The notes beneath the pieces are model-generated. The model was not told the DNA's origin, searched no databases, and saw only the letters and a program-made list of their open reading frames with translations. A stretch of DNA of 64,000 bases from Cryptomeria japonica (lineage: Eukaryota; Streptophyta; Pinopsida; Cupressales; Cupressaceae): positions 226,167,415 through 226,231,414 of the forward strand of contig NC_081410.1 of NCBI RefSeq assembly GCF_030272615.1, in the 5' to 3' direction. Position 1 is the stretch's first letter. Each line of letters opens with the position of its first letter. Of this stretch, positions 25,040 through 36,509 are shown in pieces. The translations under genes were made by a program, and so were the position numbers.

Positions 25040-25959
25040 AATGTGTTAAAATATCCCTGAAAGAACCGCTAATCTGTCTTTATTTGTTGCCAACAATGAA
25101 TTTACACACAAATTTCTGAATCAAAACCCTCTAATTTATTTTATTGGCTTCACAGGAGAAGCAAAGAGGATACGGCCAGCGTGGGAATGGTATGGCTAGC
25201 ATTAAAAGCACAATAACTGCTGGAAAATGTTCCCCAATCTGTTCCAATCTGCTCAAATGTGCTGTAGATGATCTATTCTTGCTGAAAGTATGAATTTTCC
25301 TCCAGATATTGGCCCCAAATGACCTGAAAGAGGATTCCTTCAATGCAAAGCTGAATGGGTTTTCGTCCACACACTAAATAAGGGTGAGAGTTTTCGTTCT
25401 CAACTTGAAACTCCAATCAAGCTTGCTGTTGCAGAGCTCTCCAGGGAAGAAATTGTCAAATATCCAATGAAAAATGAATAAAATGTTGCCCCCAATGTCT
25501 TTTAAATATTCCTCAAACCCTAATTCGAATTTTGGGTTAGGGTTGTACTTTTGGCATCAAAAAACATTTTAAAATGTTTCTTTTTATTAAAAAATAACTT
25601 CCCCTAAGTGGTTTGACCCATTGAAGGTCTAATTCCTTATTAAAAGTGGCCATATTATTAAGTTTAACCTTTAAGTTATAACTTCTAGGGAAGGGGCCAT
25701 TTTATAATTCATCATTAACTTTTATTAATCTCCTTTCTAATAAAGTTACTTTATAATTTTTCTAATTATAGAAAAAGTAACTTTATAATGAATTATTATA
25801 AAGTCTATGTAACTTATGCTCACCAAGGCAAAAAAGTGACTAAGTATAGACTCCTCTTGGTAAAGCCAATCATCCCCTAGCCTCAGTAATTGCCTGTGGA
25901 GATGGCTAACAGGCAAAACTATGCAACTGAATGATCACGGGAAAAATGGGGACATTACA
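25040..25959 (-). mobile_element. Candidate LTR fragment, TGTAATGTCCCC family
   Basis: On the minus strand a TGTAATGTCCCC terminus begins at 25959 and is followed by TTTTTCCCGTGATC. The lower boundary is a guess, because no matching second terminus or target duplication was found. The span includes an inverted repeat at about 25742-25795 (AAAGTTACTTTATAATTTTT against AAAAAGTAACTTTAT). It has no coding capacity. Confidence 0.35.
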
Positions 25960-26636
25960 TAGACTATATACATGTAGTTCAGTTCAGAAGTTTGCAATCA
26001 TAACCGGATTTATTATGCTATACAAATCACAAGAATTCATACCAAATCACAGATATATTATCAAACTTCTATATGCCTTTGTCTGTTATTAATATCCAAT
26101 CTGATTCTCTTCCTGTCCGTTTTGAGTGGCCAATATGCTGTATATATATATCCCTCAGTTTGTGGTGGAGGGTTATGCGTTTTCCCACAGTCACCACCCT
26201 CTCTAGAGTGGTGGCTCTCTACAATTGCCCCTTTGCTCTTTCACTAAATTGTTGTTGTTAACTTAATGATCCCATTGCCTTAATAAACCCAAGCGCTGCG
26301 TTTTCTTTTATTAAATCATTATCTTTTTTAACACATTCTATCGCTGCCCTTTCTTCTAAACATATTTGCTTCTTTTTCTTGCACACATTTTCTCTTAATC
26401 TAATTTTCTCCTATATGCTTTTTGTCTTATATGACTTTGTCTTCTATTGTCACTTTTCTTTTTATTTAATCACTGCTCTATAAAAAATGAATTGCTGCTT
26501 CTTATAAGGTAATTGCTGCCACTAATTATAATCATTGTTTATTATATTATAATCGCTGCTCATAACTGCTGCTCCTTAATGATTATGATAATTTCAATCC
26601 GAGCAAAGATATCTTTCAAAATTTAGGGACATTACA
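25960..26636 (-). mobile_element. Candidate LTR fragment, TGTAATGTCCC family
   Basis: On the minus strand TGTAATGTCCCT begins at 26636. The following sequence has repeated GCAGCGATTA/GCAGCAATT words, like the interior of the 21765-24129 element near 22180-22300, so the two are probably related in opposite orientation. A TATA stretch lies near 26140-26152. The downstream part is cut by the start of another TGTAATGTCCCC unit at 25959. Confidence 0.4.
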
Positions 26637-26651
26637 ATCTGCCCTGCCCAA

Positions 26652-27846
26652 TGTTGACGTGTTTTATTAGCACAATTGAACACAGAATAAAATACCAAGG
26701 TATCACAGAATAAAATACCAAGGTATCTTATCCTCTCTTGAATAAAGTCTCTCAAGTTCTGTGTTTCGCGATCAAATGAGACAACTCCAAGGTTTCTATT
26801 GTCAGGTTTTGACTTGTGGATAAGCTCAATGGTTGATGTGATCGCTGGTAATCCAAGGGAACTTACATTGAACACTCGAATGTTGAACGTTTGGATGTTG
26901 CTGGAACTTAAATTATAACTACTTGCTTGGAAAATAAATTGGCAAAAGAGATAGAGTTTAAGAAGTCTATACTATTCCTAAGAATTTGAGAACAATGAAC
27001 AACCTTTGGTGAAACTCAACTAAGCCTTGCTTTGATATGCAAAGCAACAACTCTACAAAGCTTAATGCAATCTTCTAAAGAAAGCAGGCGATGTTCAAAT
27101 CACTATCAACAACAAGGATACCATCAAGGTGATGCATATCAAGATACGAATAGCAATTGAAGTTAAGCTCATTTAAGGATTCCAGTTGACCACACAAGGC
27201 AAACTTACAATCAACAAATTGCTAGTGGTATGGATAAATGAATTTCACCATTAATCATTTACAATTCATATCATTTATTTAATTGACATGAAAGCAAATG
27301 GATTGAGAAGTAGAGACCATGCAACTTGTTGAAATGACACATTAATTCACCATAGCTTCAATGAAATCATATGCTCTTTACAACAAGATTTGGGCAACAA
27401 TCTTTGCCTTCTCCTAATCTAACTTCTATTTTAATTGCTAACTATTGATTGCAATCTATGAACTATTATCTATTACACTACTCTTGTTGTCCTGCTATCA
27501 ACCTTATTACTAATGAGAAAATTGAGCCTTATATGGATAGCTCTTTACAATGAATGAAATGTTGGGAAGGTGAGGTGGAGAAGGAAGGGAAGCGATCGGG
27601 CTTGGGCATCCACTAGTAGTGCTGGGAAAGGCATATCGGAAGCTTTGGAGGGTGAAGGAAGTGTTGTTCCTCACTTCATCTTAAAGAGAGAGACTTGATC
27701 AACCCCTGATCAACTACAAATAAGAGGCTAATAACAAAGACATGACAACTACCAACGACTAAGCTAAGACAACTAACCTAGAAAGCGAAAAAGTGGGGGT
27801 CCCCATTTGCAATGGGGCGATGTGTGAAACTGAATACATCACAACA
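26652..27846 (-). mobile_element. Giant-LTR superfamily, shortest complete copy E (1.2 kb)
   Basis: CCCAA at 26647-26651 and 27847-27851 is a perfect target duplication. The minus strand starts TGTTGTGATG at 27846, has the hairpin CGCCCCATTGCAAATGGGGACCCCC, and ends ..CACGTCAACA at 26652. It has neither array nor ORF, so it shows the minimal unit that moved or survived, consisting of the 5' block of about 150 bp plus the 3' module. It is probably an internally deleted derivative. Confidence 0.85.
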
Positions 27847-27851
27847 CCCAA

Positions 27852-28569
27852 GAGTGCTTGTCCTCAAGCAATGATCATGGAGAGTGTTTAAGATGACTCA
27901 GATAGAAAAGGGTTGATGTATGTGACTTCTAACCCTTTTGGGAGTCTAATTCGTACCTCATCTTCCACTGCGCTACTCCAGTATTTGCAGATTGAATACA
28001 TTTTACCTTTAATTTGAATGTGAGGTATAACCAATCTGGGAATGGCATGGATTTATAATTTAAGATGAGTCTTCCACATATTAAGATGATACTTCTTTGT
28101 GTTAAAGAAAGGGTGAGCTTAACATATATTAAGATGAGGATTAGAAGCATGACACACATCGATGACCTTAAATGCAATGTTCTTTCCTAAATAAATTCAT
28201 ATCTCTTTGGTTCACTCTTGTTATTCTCATGTTCTAGATCAACCAAAAATAGAAATCTTCATGATGATAGGAATACATTTACAATAATCATAGATATTCA
28301 TGGAGTAGACATACTGAAAACTCATCAGGTATGAATCAAACATAGAGCATGCACATTAAAACACAGAGCATACACATGATTATATGCAGATGCAAATACA
28401 AGTATTGTTAGATCCTTCTTATTGACTAGAATGTATTCATTTTTTTACCTTGCAATGTCTAGTGAAGAGGGTGTTCCTTTACTTGACAAGGAAAGTTTGG
28501 GGTCTTATGAGTTGACATATTACAATTTTTATTGAGGGAATCTTGGGAATATGAGGGTGTCATGATTAC
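27852..28569. other. No recognisable gene
   Basis: There is 0.7 kb between copy E and the gypsy gag remnant. A minus-strand frame of 82 codons (27929-28177) shows no domain. It may be the decayed continuation of the gypsy element, but I could not see protease or RT motifs. Confidence 0.45.
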
Positions 28570-28746
28570 TAGATTTGTCCCTACACAAAGCTTTAATTTT
28601 TAATTGTCCCCTCTTCTTTTAATGGGCTGCTTTAAGATCTCTTTTGTCATACCTTGTTTTCTTTTTCAGGTTTCCTTCCGCTTCTTCATCTGATGTTGCC
28701 TCTATTATATGTATTTGGCTTTTCTTTCCACATGTGACTTGGTTCC
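28570..28746 (-). pseudogene. Ty3/gypsy gag fragment, zinc-knuckle end
   Basis: When copy B2 (28747-36509) and one target duplication (GTTCC) are removed, the minus strand reads continuously from 36515 into 28746 as SYKCKEKWEPSHMWKEK. This matches the second CCHC-like knuckle of plant gypsy gag proteins (C..C....S.GH...). Stops follow soon after. It belongs to the gag described at 36510-37804. Confidence 0.6.
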
Positions 28747-29269
28747 TATTGTGACCTTTTCACACATCGCCCCATTGCATACGGGGACCCCCTCTTTTCT
28801 GCTTTCCGCATCTTGCTAGTTTAGGGTTTTGGCAAAGTGACTGGCAATTTTTGAGCTTCCAATGTCCGAGTCTCAAGTTTTGAAATGTGATCATGCCTAA
28901 TTGCTATTTAGGGTTTTTGAATTTTGTATAGGATCAAGTGTGTAAAATGTTAAACGTTTAAGTGAACCTGATTTTGTCTAAGTGTAGACCTTTTCAGCGT
29001 AGACGTGTTTTAAATGTTCAAGTCGGTAATATTTTAGTGCCTAAGAGTTTTAAGGTTCTTTAAGGGGTGTTTTCTCACTTCTAGGAGGTTATTCAAGTTA
29101 AATTTGCACTTTATCCCGATGAAATTCCTTTTGTCTCGCTCAAATGTCGGTGAATTTGCCTAAGTCCTGATGCGTTTTATTGAAAATTTGAAGTGTTCAG
29201 TTGGTTTTGAGTATTTAAATTATTAAATTCTTGATGAAAATCCATATTTTAAGGGTCTAAACGTCAAAA

Positions 29270-29890
29270 TTCTTGATGGAAGGTGCTTTTCCCCTACATT
29301 TCCGATGACCCATGATTTTCCCCCACTCAAAATCCTGATGTATGAATTTCCACCAAAGTTCCGATGGACCTTATTTTTCCCCCATTCAGATTCCTGATGG
29401 AGGGCAATTTTCCACCAGAAGGGTAAATTTTGACTAAGTGTTGGGAAATCCTCTTGATGACCTACGTTTTTCCCCTAGGAGTGCAAATGGCTTTGATGCG
29501 TGTGAAATTCATGTTCCTATTACAGATCGATTTTCCACCAGGCCAGTTCATGATCAAATTTTGAGGATTTTTATGTGGATAATTGTTCCTGATGAAGGGC
29601 GAATTTCCCCAAATGTAGTTGTGATGAGATTTTGATCTGAATGACTATTCAGATAGGGGTTGATTTTCCCCAAGGTGAGTTTTTTGGACTTAAGTGATGA
29701 AATAAAGTGAAATTTTGACTCCAGATGGATGGTGATTTTCCCCTAGAGGTATTTAATGACAAATGTGATGATTTTTGATTGGGATTTTTATCCCAATAGA
29801 GGACGATTTTCCTCAGAGAGCAATTTTAATATTTTAATAAGTTTTATTTGGATTTTTGTTAATCCAAACATGGGGTGATTTTCTCCCAGG
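29270..29890 (+). repeat. TTTTCCCC-punctuated tandem repeat of type-B elements
   Basis: About twelve copies of a short core like TGATGGAGGGCGATTTTCCCC are spaced roughly 25-75 bp apart (for example near 29285, 29317, 29372, 29404, 29468, 29531, 29601, 29665, 29733, 29807 and 29878). It occupies the same relative position as the hairpin array of type-A elements but has an unrelated core. No coding frame is present. Confidence 0.6.
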
Positions 29891-31334
29891 TGCCCAAATT
29901 TGATTAAATTTTGAAAATTTTAAAATAAGTGGGCCCAAATTTAATTGTTGTTGCCAATAACTAGTGATTATTTAAAAAATAAAAAACAATTATTAAATGA
30001 CTTGCAACAATAATTAATTTAAAAAACACTTTCTAGAAGCAAGTCGATTTTTCTAGGCAGGCTATAAAAAAAAGGTTTTATCCCACATTGTTTGTGTGGT
30101 GAAACTACAAGGTGAAAACAAGTTTAAAAGTGCTTGCCCAGCAATAAAATATTATTATATTTGCTGATTGTGACAGCTGAGTGGAAAGTTGAAGACATTT
30201 TAATGACTGTTTGAAGTTTTTCCAGCCAAGTGATTTTGGAGAGGTGTCAATTTTGACACCAATTCAAGATGGAGTTTGCAGATTAAAGGCTTTTTTCTGC
30301 CCAATCAGACCTGGTCGCCATTTTTGGAGGCCATTGGAGCAAGCTTGAGGGGCGATTTTCTGCACTTGGGCGATTTTGGTGAGGTGGCGCCATTGTTCTA
30401 GCTAGGTGATTTTGGTTTTGGTGGAGATTTCCTCCATTCTTGGAGTGATTCACTTGCATTTGGGAGGTGCCATTGCTGAGTGTTGGCTGTGTATTTTTTT
30501 AGACCTGCAGTTTTCCTCTATTGCTGAAGGTGGTTTGACCTCCATTATTGGCTGAAGTGTGCATTTTTGGTCTTATTCTTCACCACCCAGCTCATTCATA
30601 CCTAGGCGATTTTGGATTGAGGGCCATTTGAGGCATTTTCATTGCTGTTGCAGGTCTGAGAACTCCATTTCCAGCCACTTCCTAGTTGGGTGATTTCACT
30701 AAGGGAGCATTTTGGGAGCATTTGGTGGTCGTTTTCTGAGTGTACCATCATTATTTGAGGTGTTGGCAAGTCTGAAACTTCATTTTTCAGACTTGTCTTC
30801 AGATTGATTTCTTTTACCAGCCTTCCATTCTTGCCCATATTTGACTATTTTGACCTTGGGAGGGTTATTTTCATCACACATTTGCATTCTACAGGGCTGC
30901 AACCTTGTTTAAGTGACTGATTTTAAGTGTTGCAGTTTGTCTTCAGACTTTTTGGCAGCCATTAGTGAGCTTGGAAAGGTGTCTTCAGACATTTGAAACT
31001 GAATATCAGAGCTTTATTCACCTTTTCCAAGTGAATTTGACCCTTGGTCTACCCCTATGACTTTGATTTTGATGAATTTTCTGAGTATACTAATGTCTTC
31101 AGACTTAGTTAAGTCTGAAAATAATGATTTCTAGAGGTTTTATGAGGGTTTTGACCCTATTCTTATCATGTTCATATTCTATTTTCAGAATTTGTTAGAA
31201 ATGTGGATGAAATTCCTGATTTCCATTTCTAAAAGGTGTCTAAATAATTAGAAATCAGAACTTATCTAATTTTGAAAATGGCTATCAAGATGATTTTTTC
31301 CAAAGTTATTGACTTCTAGTTTCGTACAGGTGCA

Positions 31335-34300
31335 ATGTCAAAATTCGAGATTAGAGTTCAGAACGAGCAATTGAAGATTGTCCAAGAGAGATTCTATCTG
31401 GAATCCAAATTCTCATCCGGATGGGAGGAGATCACAGACACGAACATGCACTTCCTGAATATGGAGCAGATGCGGTTGAGGATGTTCGGAACAAGGAATC
31501 GGATTCCCTCTCCTACCTATGCAAACATCATGAGGAGTGGTATTTATCATGTCGCTGGATTTCCACAATCCATACAGCGCAGTGAGTTGATCCTGGAATG
31601 CGCAAGGCACTACGATCCTCTCTCTAGAATGATCAAGACTCCCAAAGAAGTAACCACTGCCTACCTTGCTGAGGATGCCATTGCTGAAGTGTTTGGAATC
31701 CCACGCAATGTAGACATGAAGGACAAGACAAAGGATGAGTATGAGGCGAAGTATAAATTGAAGGCGGATGCATGCAAGACCGTTGTAAACAAAGAGTGGA
31801 TAATTGAGCTAAGGCCTCATCATTCCAAGCCACCCAAGACACTAATGTACACAGATTTGAAGGAGGAATATAGCGATTTGGTATTCCTGCTTAACCGAGT
31901 GATGGGGATGCCACAAGGTGCATTATATGAAGGATGGATGTTCTATTTTATCCAAGTTTGTTTGAGAGGAACGATGATCAATTGGTCAAAAATCATCGAC
32001 GACAATCTGGATTTCCAGTTGAGAAATGGGGAGAGATCCAAGTCATTCGCCATGACTTCTTACCTTGTGTATAGACTTGCACGATTTGTCACATACAAAG
32101 GCAATACAGAAGCTACAAATGCTATCCATAGTTGAGCTTGTATAGAGTTGAAGATTACAGGAGGGTGAATGATGCATTCACCATGTATATTACGAGGATG
32201 TTTCAAGGTGGAATCCACAAAAGCTTGTCCAAAGAGGCAACATAATTAATTGAACAATATTAATCATGGTACATACGGTTTCCGACTTTCACATACCTAA
32301 GGATTCAAGGATTCCAATCCGAACCTTACAAGCTTCCTAGGTATCCTACAGACAAAATGATCCTATTGGAGGTGGTGAGACAGCTTCTGGAATATGATTT
32401 CATCCAGAAGGAGAAGCATAGGACAGGGATGACTTTCCCTATTTCCATAGGGAAAACATTAGAAGTGTGTCAATCTGCTGCTGCAGCTAGTACGGTGATT
32501 GAGGAGCTTGCATTCTATCGCCTTGGGACATACAAGAAAAGAGAAAGATTGATCCACACAAGAAAGTTGGAAGGATCAGAGGAGATAGATTCATACACAA
32601 GCAGGACATTGAAGATTATTGGGCCAACTTGATGGACAAGCAAGTAGTGAAGAGAAGAATGTGGTCCAGGACGTCTGTGGATTTCATGAGAAAGTGTGAA
32701 CTCTTTCTCATTCCTGATCAAGTTTTGGATGATAAGGATCATACTCATCCACAATATGAAAATGAAATGAAGAGGTCTATTCTATTGCCTAGTTGGTCAG
32801 AGCAGGAGGTGACAGATTTGAATGAATTGATGAGAGAAGTCATAAGTTTTTCTAGAGAATGGGTAGACAAGCAAATGAACAGATTAGTAGATATGGGTGT
32901 AATCTTCACATATGAGAAGATGAAATAGGAGGATTCTTCTTCCGAAGATGATTAGAGGACAATTAGTGATATAAGGATTCATGCAGATGAAGAGAGTCAA
33001 GCTCTAAAGTGAAGGAAGAATACACTAGGAGAAACTAAGGCTAAGGGGAAGAAGATTGAAGAAGTAAAGAAGAAGAAGCAAAAGCCAAGCATTCCTTTGT
33101 CTCCCCTCAGTTTCTCGTCAATCAAGGAGATTGATATGCTCAAATAGAATAGAGAATTTGAACAATGCTCCAACATGGTGATTATACCAGATAATACTTA
33201 GGAGTTGCATGCCACAACCACATCCGCACCACCTAATGAGGATGATGATCAACTGGGGTCTCCCACTATCCTTTTGGAGTTTAACTTGAGAAAGAATGTG
33301 TATGATGTGACTAAGGACAATGATGATGATGATGTGTCTTGATGACGGGATGGAGATGATTGCTATTCTCGATTGGCTGATGAAGAGCATGGAGAAAAGT
33401 AAGAAGATGGTAGAGGCACAACCTATTGATGATATTGATGACTACCTAGCCAAGAGCAATCAGGAGAAAGAATCTAAGAGGGCTGAGATACTTTCAAACA
33501 TAGCTAGAGATGAAACTGGAATGTGGATTGCATAGGTGGCTATCCTGATTGGTGATGCGACTATGGATGCGGCTACTCCTATGGATTTCTAGATCACTTT
33601 GGTTCCTCTTGGACGAACTACAAAAGAAAAAGAGTTCTAGGAAATCAATGATACAGTTTGGGTAATCAATGCAAGGGTGGATAGGGAGATTGAAGAGAAA
33701 GAGAAGTATAAGGAGGAGAATATCAGACTTAGGGAGTATATAGGGATAAGGCGTGAGAATCCCGACTTTGTTTCCTCTATTGTAGTTGATCGTGGACTTC
33801 ATACTGATTATGAGGCACTGAGGGATACACTCTCGAATTTGGGAAAATGGATTGAAGATGTGAAGAAATAGGCGGATGATTTCCTTACTCAGTTTGTCCA
33901 GGCATTTGATAGGACAACGACACTTATATTCAGGATATAGTATTTGGAGGGAGTTTGGGATGAATTCCAGCCTATTCAACAAAAGACTATTCCCTGCCTC
34001 GAGTTTTGAAGAAGATTCCTATGTCCACATTGATCAAGGAAGGAGTTGTGCATGATGGAGATAGGTATGATTTCCATGGATGGTATTGTTCATTGGCCAT
34101 GAAGAAATCCACTTATGAGTACGCACGTAAGGATTGTGCAGAGATGGAAGGATCAATCCAAGAGATACAATTGAAGATCCTTACATCTATTGAGGAGTTA
34201 TTGGGAGTGGATGTTAGTGATGCTAGCGGCCCACACTTAGTAGAGTTGAGAGATAAAATGAAGTTCATGTACTTCAATCAGTTGGATTATTTGAAGAAGA

Positions 34301-35497
34301 ATCAGATGGATGATTCGGTTTCCTTGTTGATTCATGTCTACAATTCGCAGAAGCTTATGCCAGATTGGGAGAACACTTTGGATGCTTGTTTTGATGCGTT
34401 GGATGCTATGAAACTCGGGGACGCGTCCCCTACCTGAAAACCCCCGTCCTAGTCCCGGGGACGTTTCGGGGACTTGGGGACGGCCAGGGGACGTCCCCCC
34501 CCCCCGTCCCCAAATTGCCAGAATTTTGAGGGGACATCCCCGAAACGGGGGGACGGCTTCCCTAGCTGTGGGGGATGTCCGTACGTCCCGGGGACGGCTG
34601 GGGATAGATTGGGGACGTCTCAGCCGTCCCGGGGACGGCTAGACGTCCCTCACTTCTAGGGCTAGGAAAAAATATTAAAATAAAAGAAGTCGTATTATCA
34701 TTTTTTTTTAATGATGTTTTTTGCGTAATTGAGGGAGTGAAATATCTCATGAAGGGTTTTTTGCCAATAGAAAAATAACACCTGACGCCTAAATAAAATA
34801 ATAAAAGTATTTTTGGCCTCGCGGGGCGCTGCCCTTCGACCCTGCCCTGTATCGCGACAGGGAGCGCGCAAGGGGCGCTGCCCCTTGACCCCAACTTGGG
34901 GGCGCTGCCCCCAAACCCCTGTCGAAAAATATTGGGGGAAACTACGCTGATGGAAGTAGTGAAAATTTAACCTCCGAGTCTAATTAGGCTCCATTATGTA
35001 TGTTATTTCTTTAATATCTATTATGATATGCATATTGACAATGTGAATGAATTGAAATTCTGAATTATGAGTGCATATTGAGTATTGAGTCTATTGATAA
35101 TGTTGTATGTTCGATGTTTGCATTCTAAAATGTTTTCATAGTATCATACACATGCTATATCCATGTTTTCATATGAATATAATGTATAGATGCATGCTTT
35201 ATCCATGTTTTCATATGAACATTTAGAATTTTCCTATATATTTTAAATTTTTCCTATATTTTATATAGCCGTCCCCTTTGCCGTCCCCCCCCGTCCCCAA
35301 ATTTGGCAAAAAAATTTGCCGTCCCGGAAACTCGTCCCCCCGTCCCCCCGTCCTGGAAACTTGGGGTAACATAGGTTGGATGTGATTGATGTGCAACAAG
35401 ATGCTTTGCCCAATATTTCCATGGATGAATTAGATTCTGTATTGGCTAGATTCCTGGAATATGCTATGAGAGAGAAAGATGAGGCCGAAATCTTCTA
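31335..35497 (+). pseudogene. Type-B long ORF, decayed and interrupted
   Basis: It starts at the ATG (MSKFEIRVQNEQLKIVQERF) six bases after the splice acceptor TTCGTACAG ending at 31329. The first 267 codons are open and closely match the intact type-B protein at 63053-59853. A deletion near 32100 removes about 15 residues and shifts the frame. Further stops follow, including TAG at 32953, 33199, 33638 and 33938, each facing CAG in the intact copy. A hAT-type insertion at 34406-35374 splits the codons after DACFDALD. Reading resumes at 35375 (LDVIDVQQDALPNIS-like) to the shared final stop near 35497. Domain layout is as in type A: an N-terminal globular part with GFPQSIQRSELILECARHY and LPRYPT blocks, a Lys/Glu linker, and a helical C-terminus. 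Function is unknown. Confidence 0.75.
34406..35374. mobile_element. hAT-type non-autonomous element (969 bp)
   Basis: GTTGGATG at 34398-34405 and 35375-35382 is a perfect 8-bp target duplication, diagnostic of hAT-like insertions. The ends are CTATGAAACT..GGGGTAACATAG, with a 5-bp perfect inverted terminus (CTATG/CATAG). Both subterminal regions are packed with GGGGAC/GTCCCC words (34417-34650 and 35268-35362). The middle has a GC-rich stretch (34815-34925) with GGGGCGCTGCCCC palindromes. It has no transposase. It landed in the coding part of the type-B ORF. Confidence 0.85.
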
Positions 35498-35559
35498 GAA
35501 GATTCCGTACTTGATGATTAGGCATTATTTCGCTGGGCCATATGTTGGTGGCTCCATTT

Positions 35560-35664
35560 TTGATGTAAAACCTAATTAGGGAAACTTTAGGGCATTGTTG
35601 GCATGATCTTGGCCCTTGATTTTGATTCAATCTTGGCCATCCATTTCATTTGAGACTATATAAA
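35560..35664 (+). promoter_or_regulatory. LTR core promoter of copy B2
   Basis: AAAACCTAATTAGGG near 35567-35581 is a one-base-deleted version of the telobox palindrome, and TATATAAACC starts at about 35657. It lies 0.85 kb before the element's 3' end. Confidence 0.5.
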
Positions 35665-36509
35665 CCCCATTGCCTCTCATTTGTAAGGGAGAGTTTTTTG
35701 AGAATTGACTGTATATGCTGCAAATTTGAATACAAATCATTGTTCGACTTGATGGTGATTTTTGTTTAAGTGTTGTGTGCATTTGTGGTTCTCTTTGCCT
35801 CCAAGTTAGATTATAACTTTAGATTAGAATTTGCTTTCAAGTATTTTAGATTGAATGAAGGAATTTGTTGAATGCATTTGTATGGAATCCATTTAGTCCA
35901 TACCACTAACATCTTGCTGATTGTAAGTGTGCTTTGCGTGGTCAACTGAAATTTTATGCGCACTTAACTTCAATTGTTATACGTCCATTGTTATGCATTG
36001 CCTTGAATGGTATCAATGTTTGATGGCAATGATTTGAACATCTTTGAAATTCACCTTAGATGATTGCACTGAGCTTGTGTCAAATTGTTCGATTTGATGG
36101 TGAGACCTTGCCCAGTAGGATTCCAGTGAATCATTCACCCTTTTCTTGTGTTCTAGGCTTTAGAATAAAATTCTTAAACCCTATTATTTTTGCCCCCCTT
36201 TTTTAAGAAATCTTTGTTAGATTAGACCAAGAGATGAATTGCAAAATCTTAAGCCATCGGCATACCTATTCCAATTCCAAATCCATGAAAGATTCCCAAA
36301 TTGAACAATTATGTAAGTCCCCAAGTGAAAACAACATTATTACATTAAGCCATTGAGTTACCCACATGTCAAGAACTGACCATAGAAACCTTGGAATCAT
36401 CATATGAACTTCTAATGATCTTAGCATACAAGGTGATTTTGTTCAAGAGAGGGTAAAATACTTTGGTATTTTATTCTGTGTTCGTATGTGCATAAAACAC
36501 ACATCAACA

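Larger units (their letters stand above)
28747..36509 (+). mobile_element. Giant solo-LTR-like element, copy B2 (7.76 kb)
   Basis: It starts TATTGTGACC at 28747 and ends ..ACACATCAACA at 36509, flanked by GTTCC (28742-28746 and 36510-36514). It has a 5' hairpin CCCCATTGCATACGGGG, a TTTTCCCC-punctuated repeat region (29270-29890), a splice acceptor at 31329, a decayed type-B long ORF (31335-35497) interrupted by a 969-bp hAT-type insertion, a decayed telobox pair and a TATA near 35657. It inserted into a gypsy gag on the opposite strand. Removing it restores that reading frame. Confidence 0.85.
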
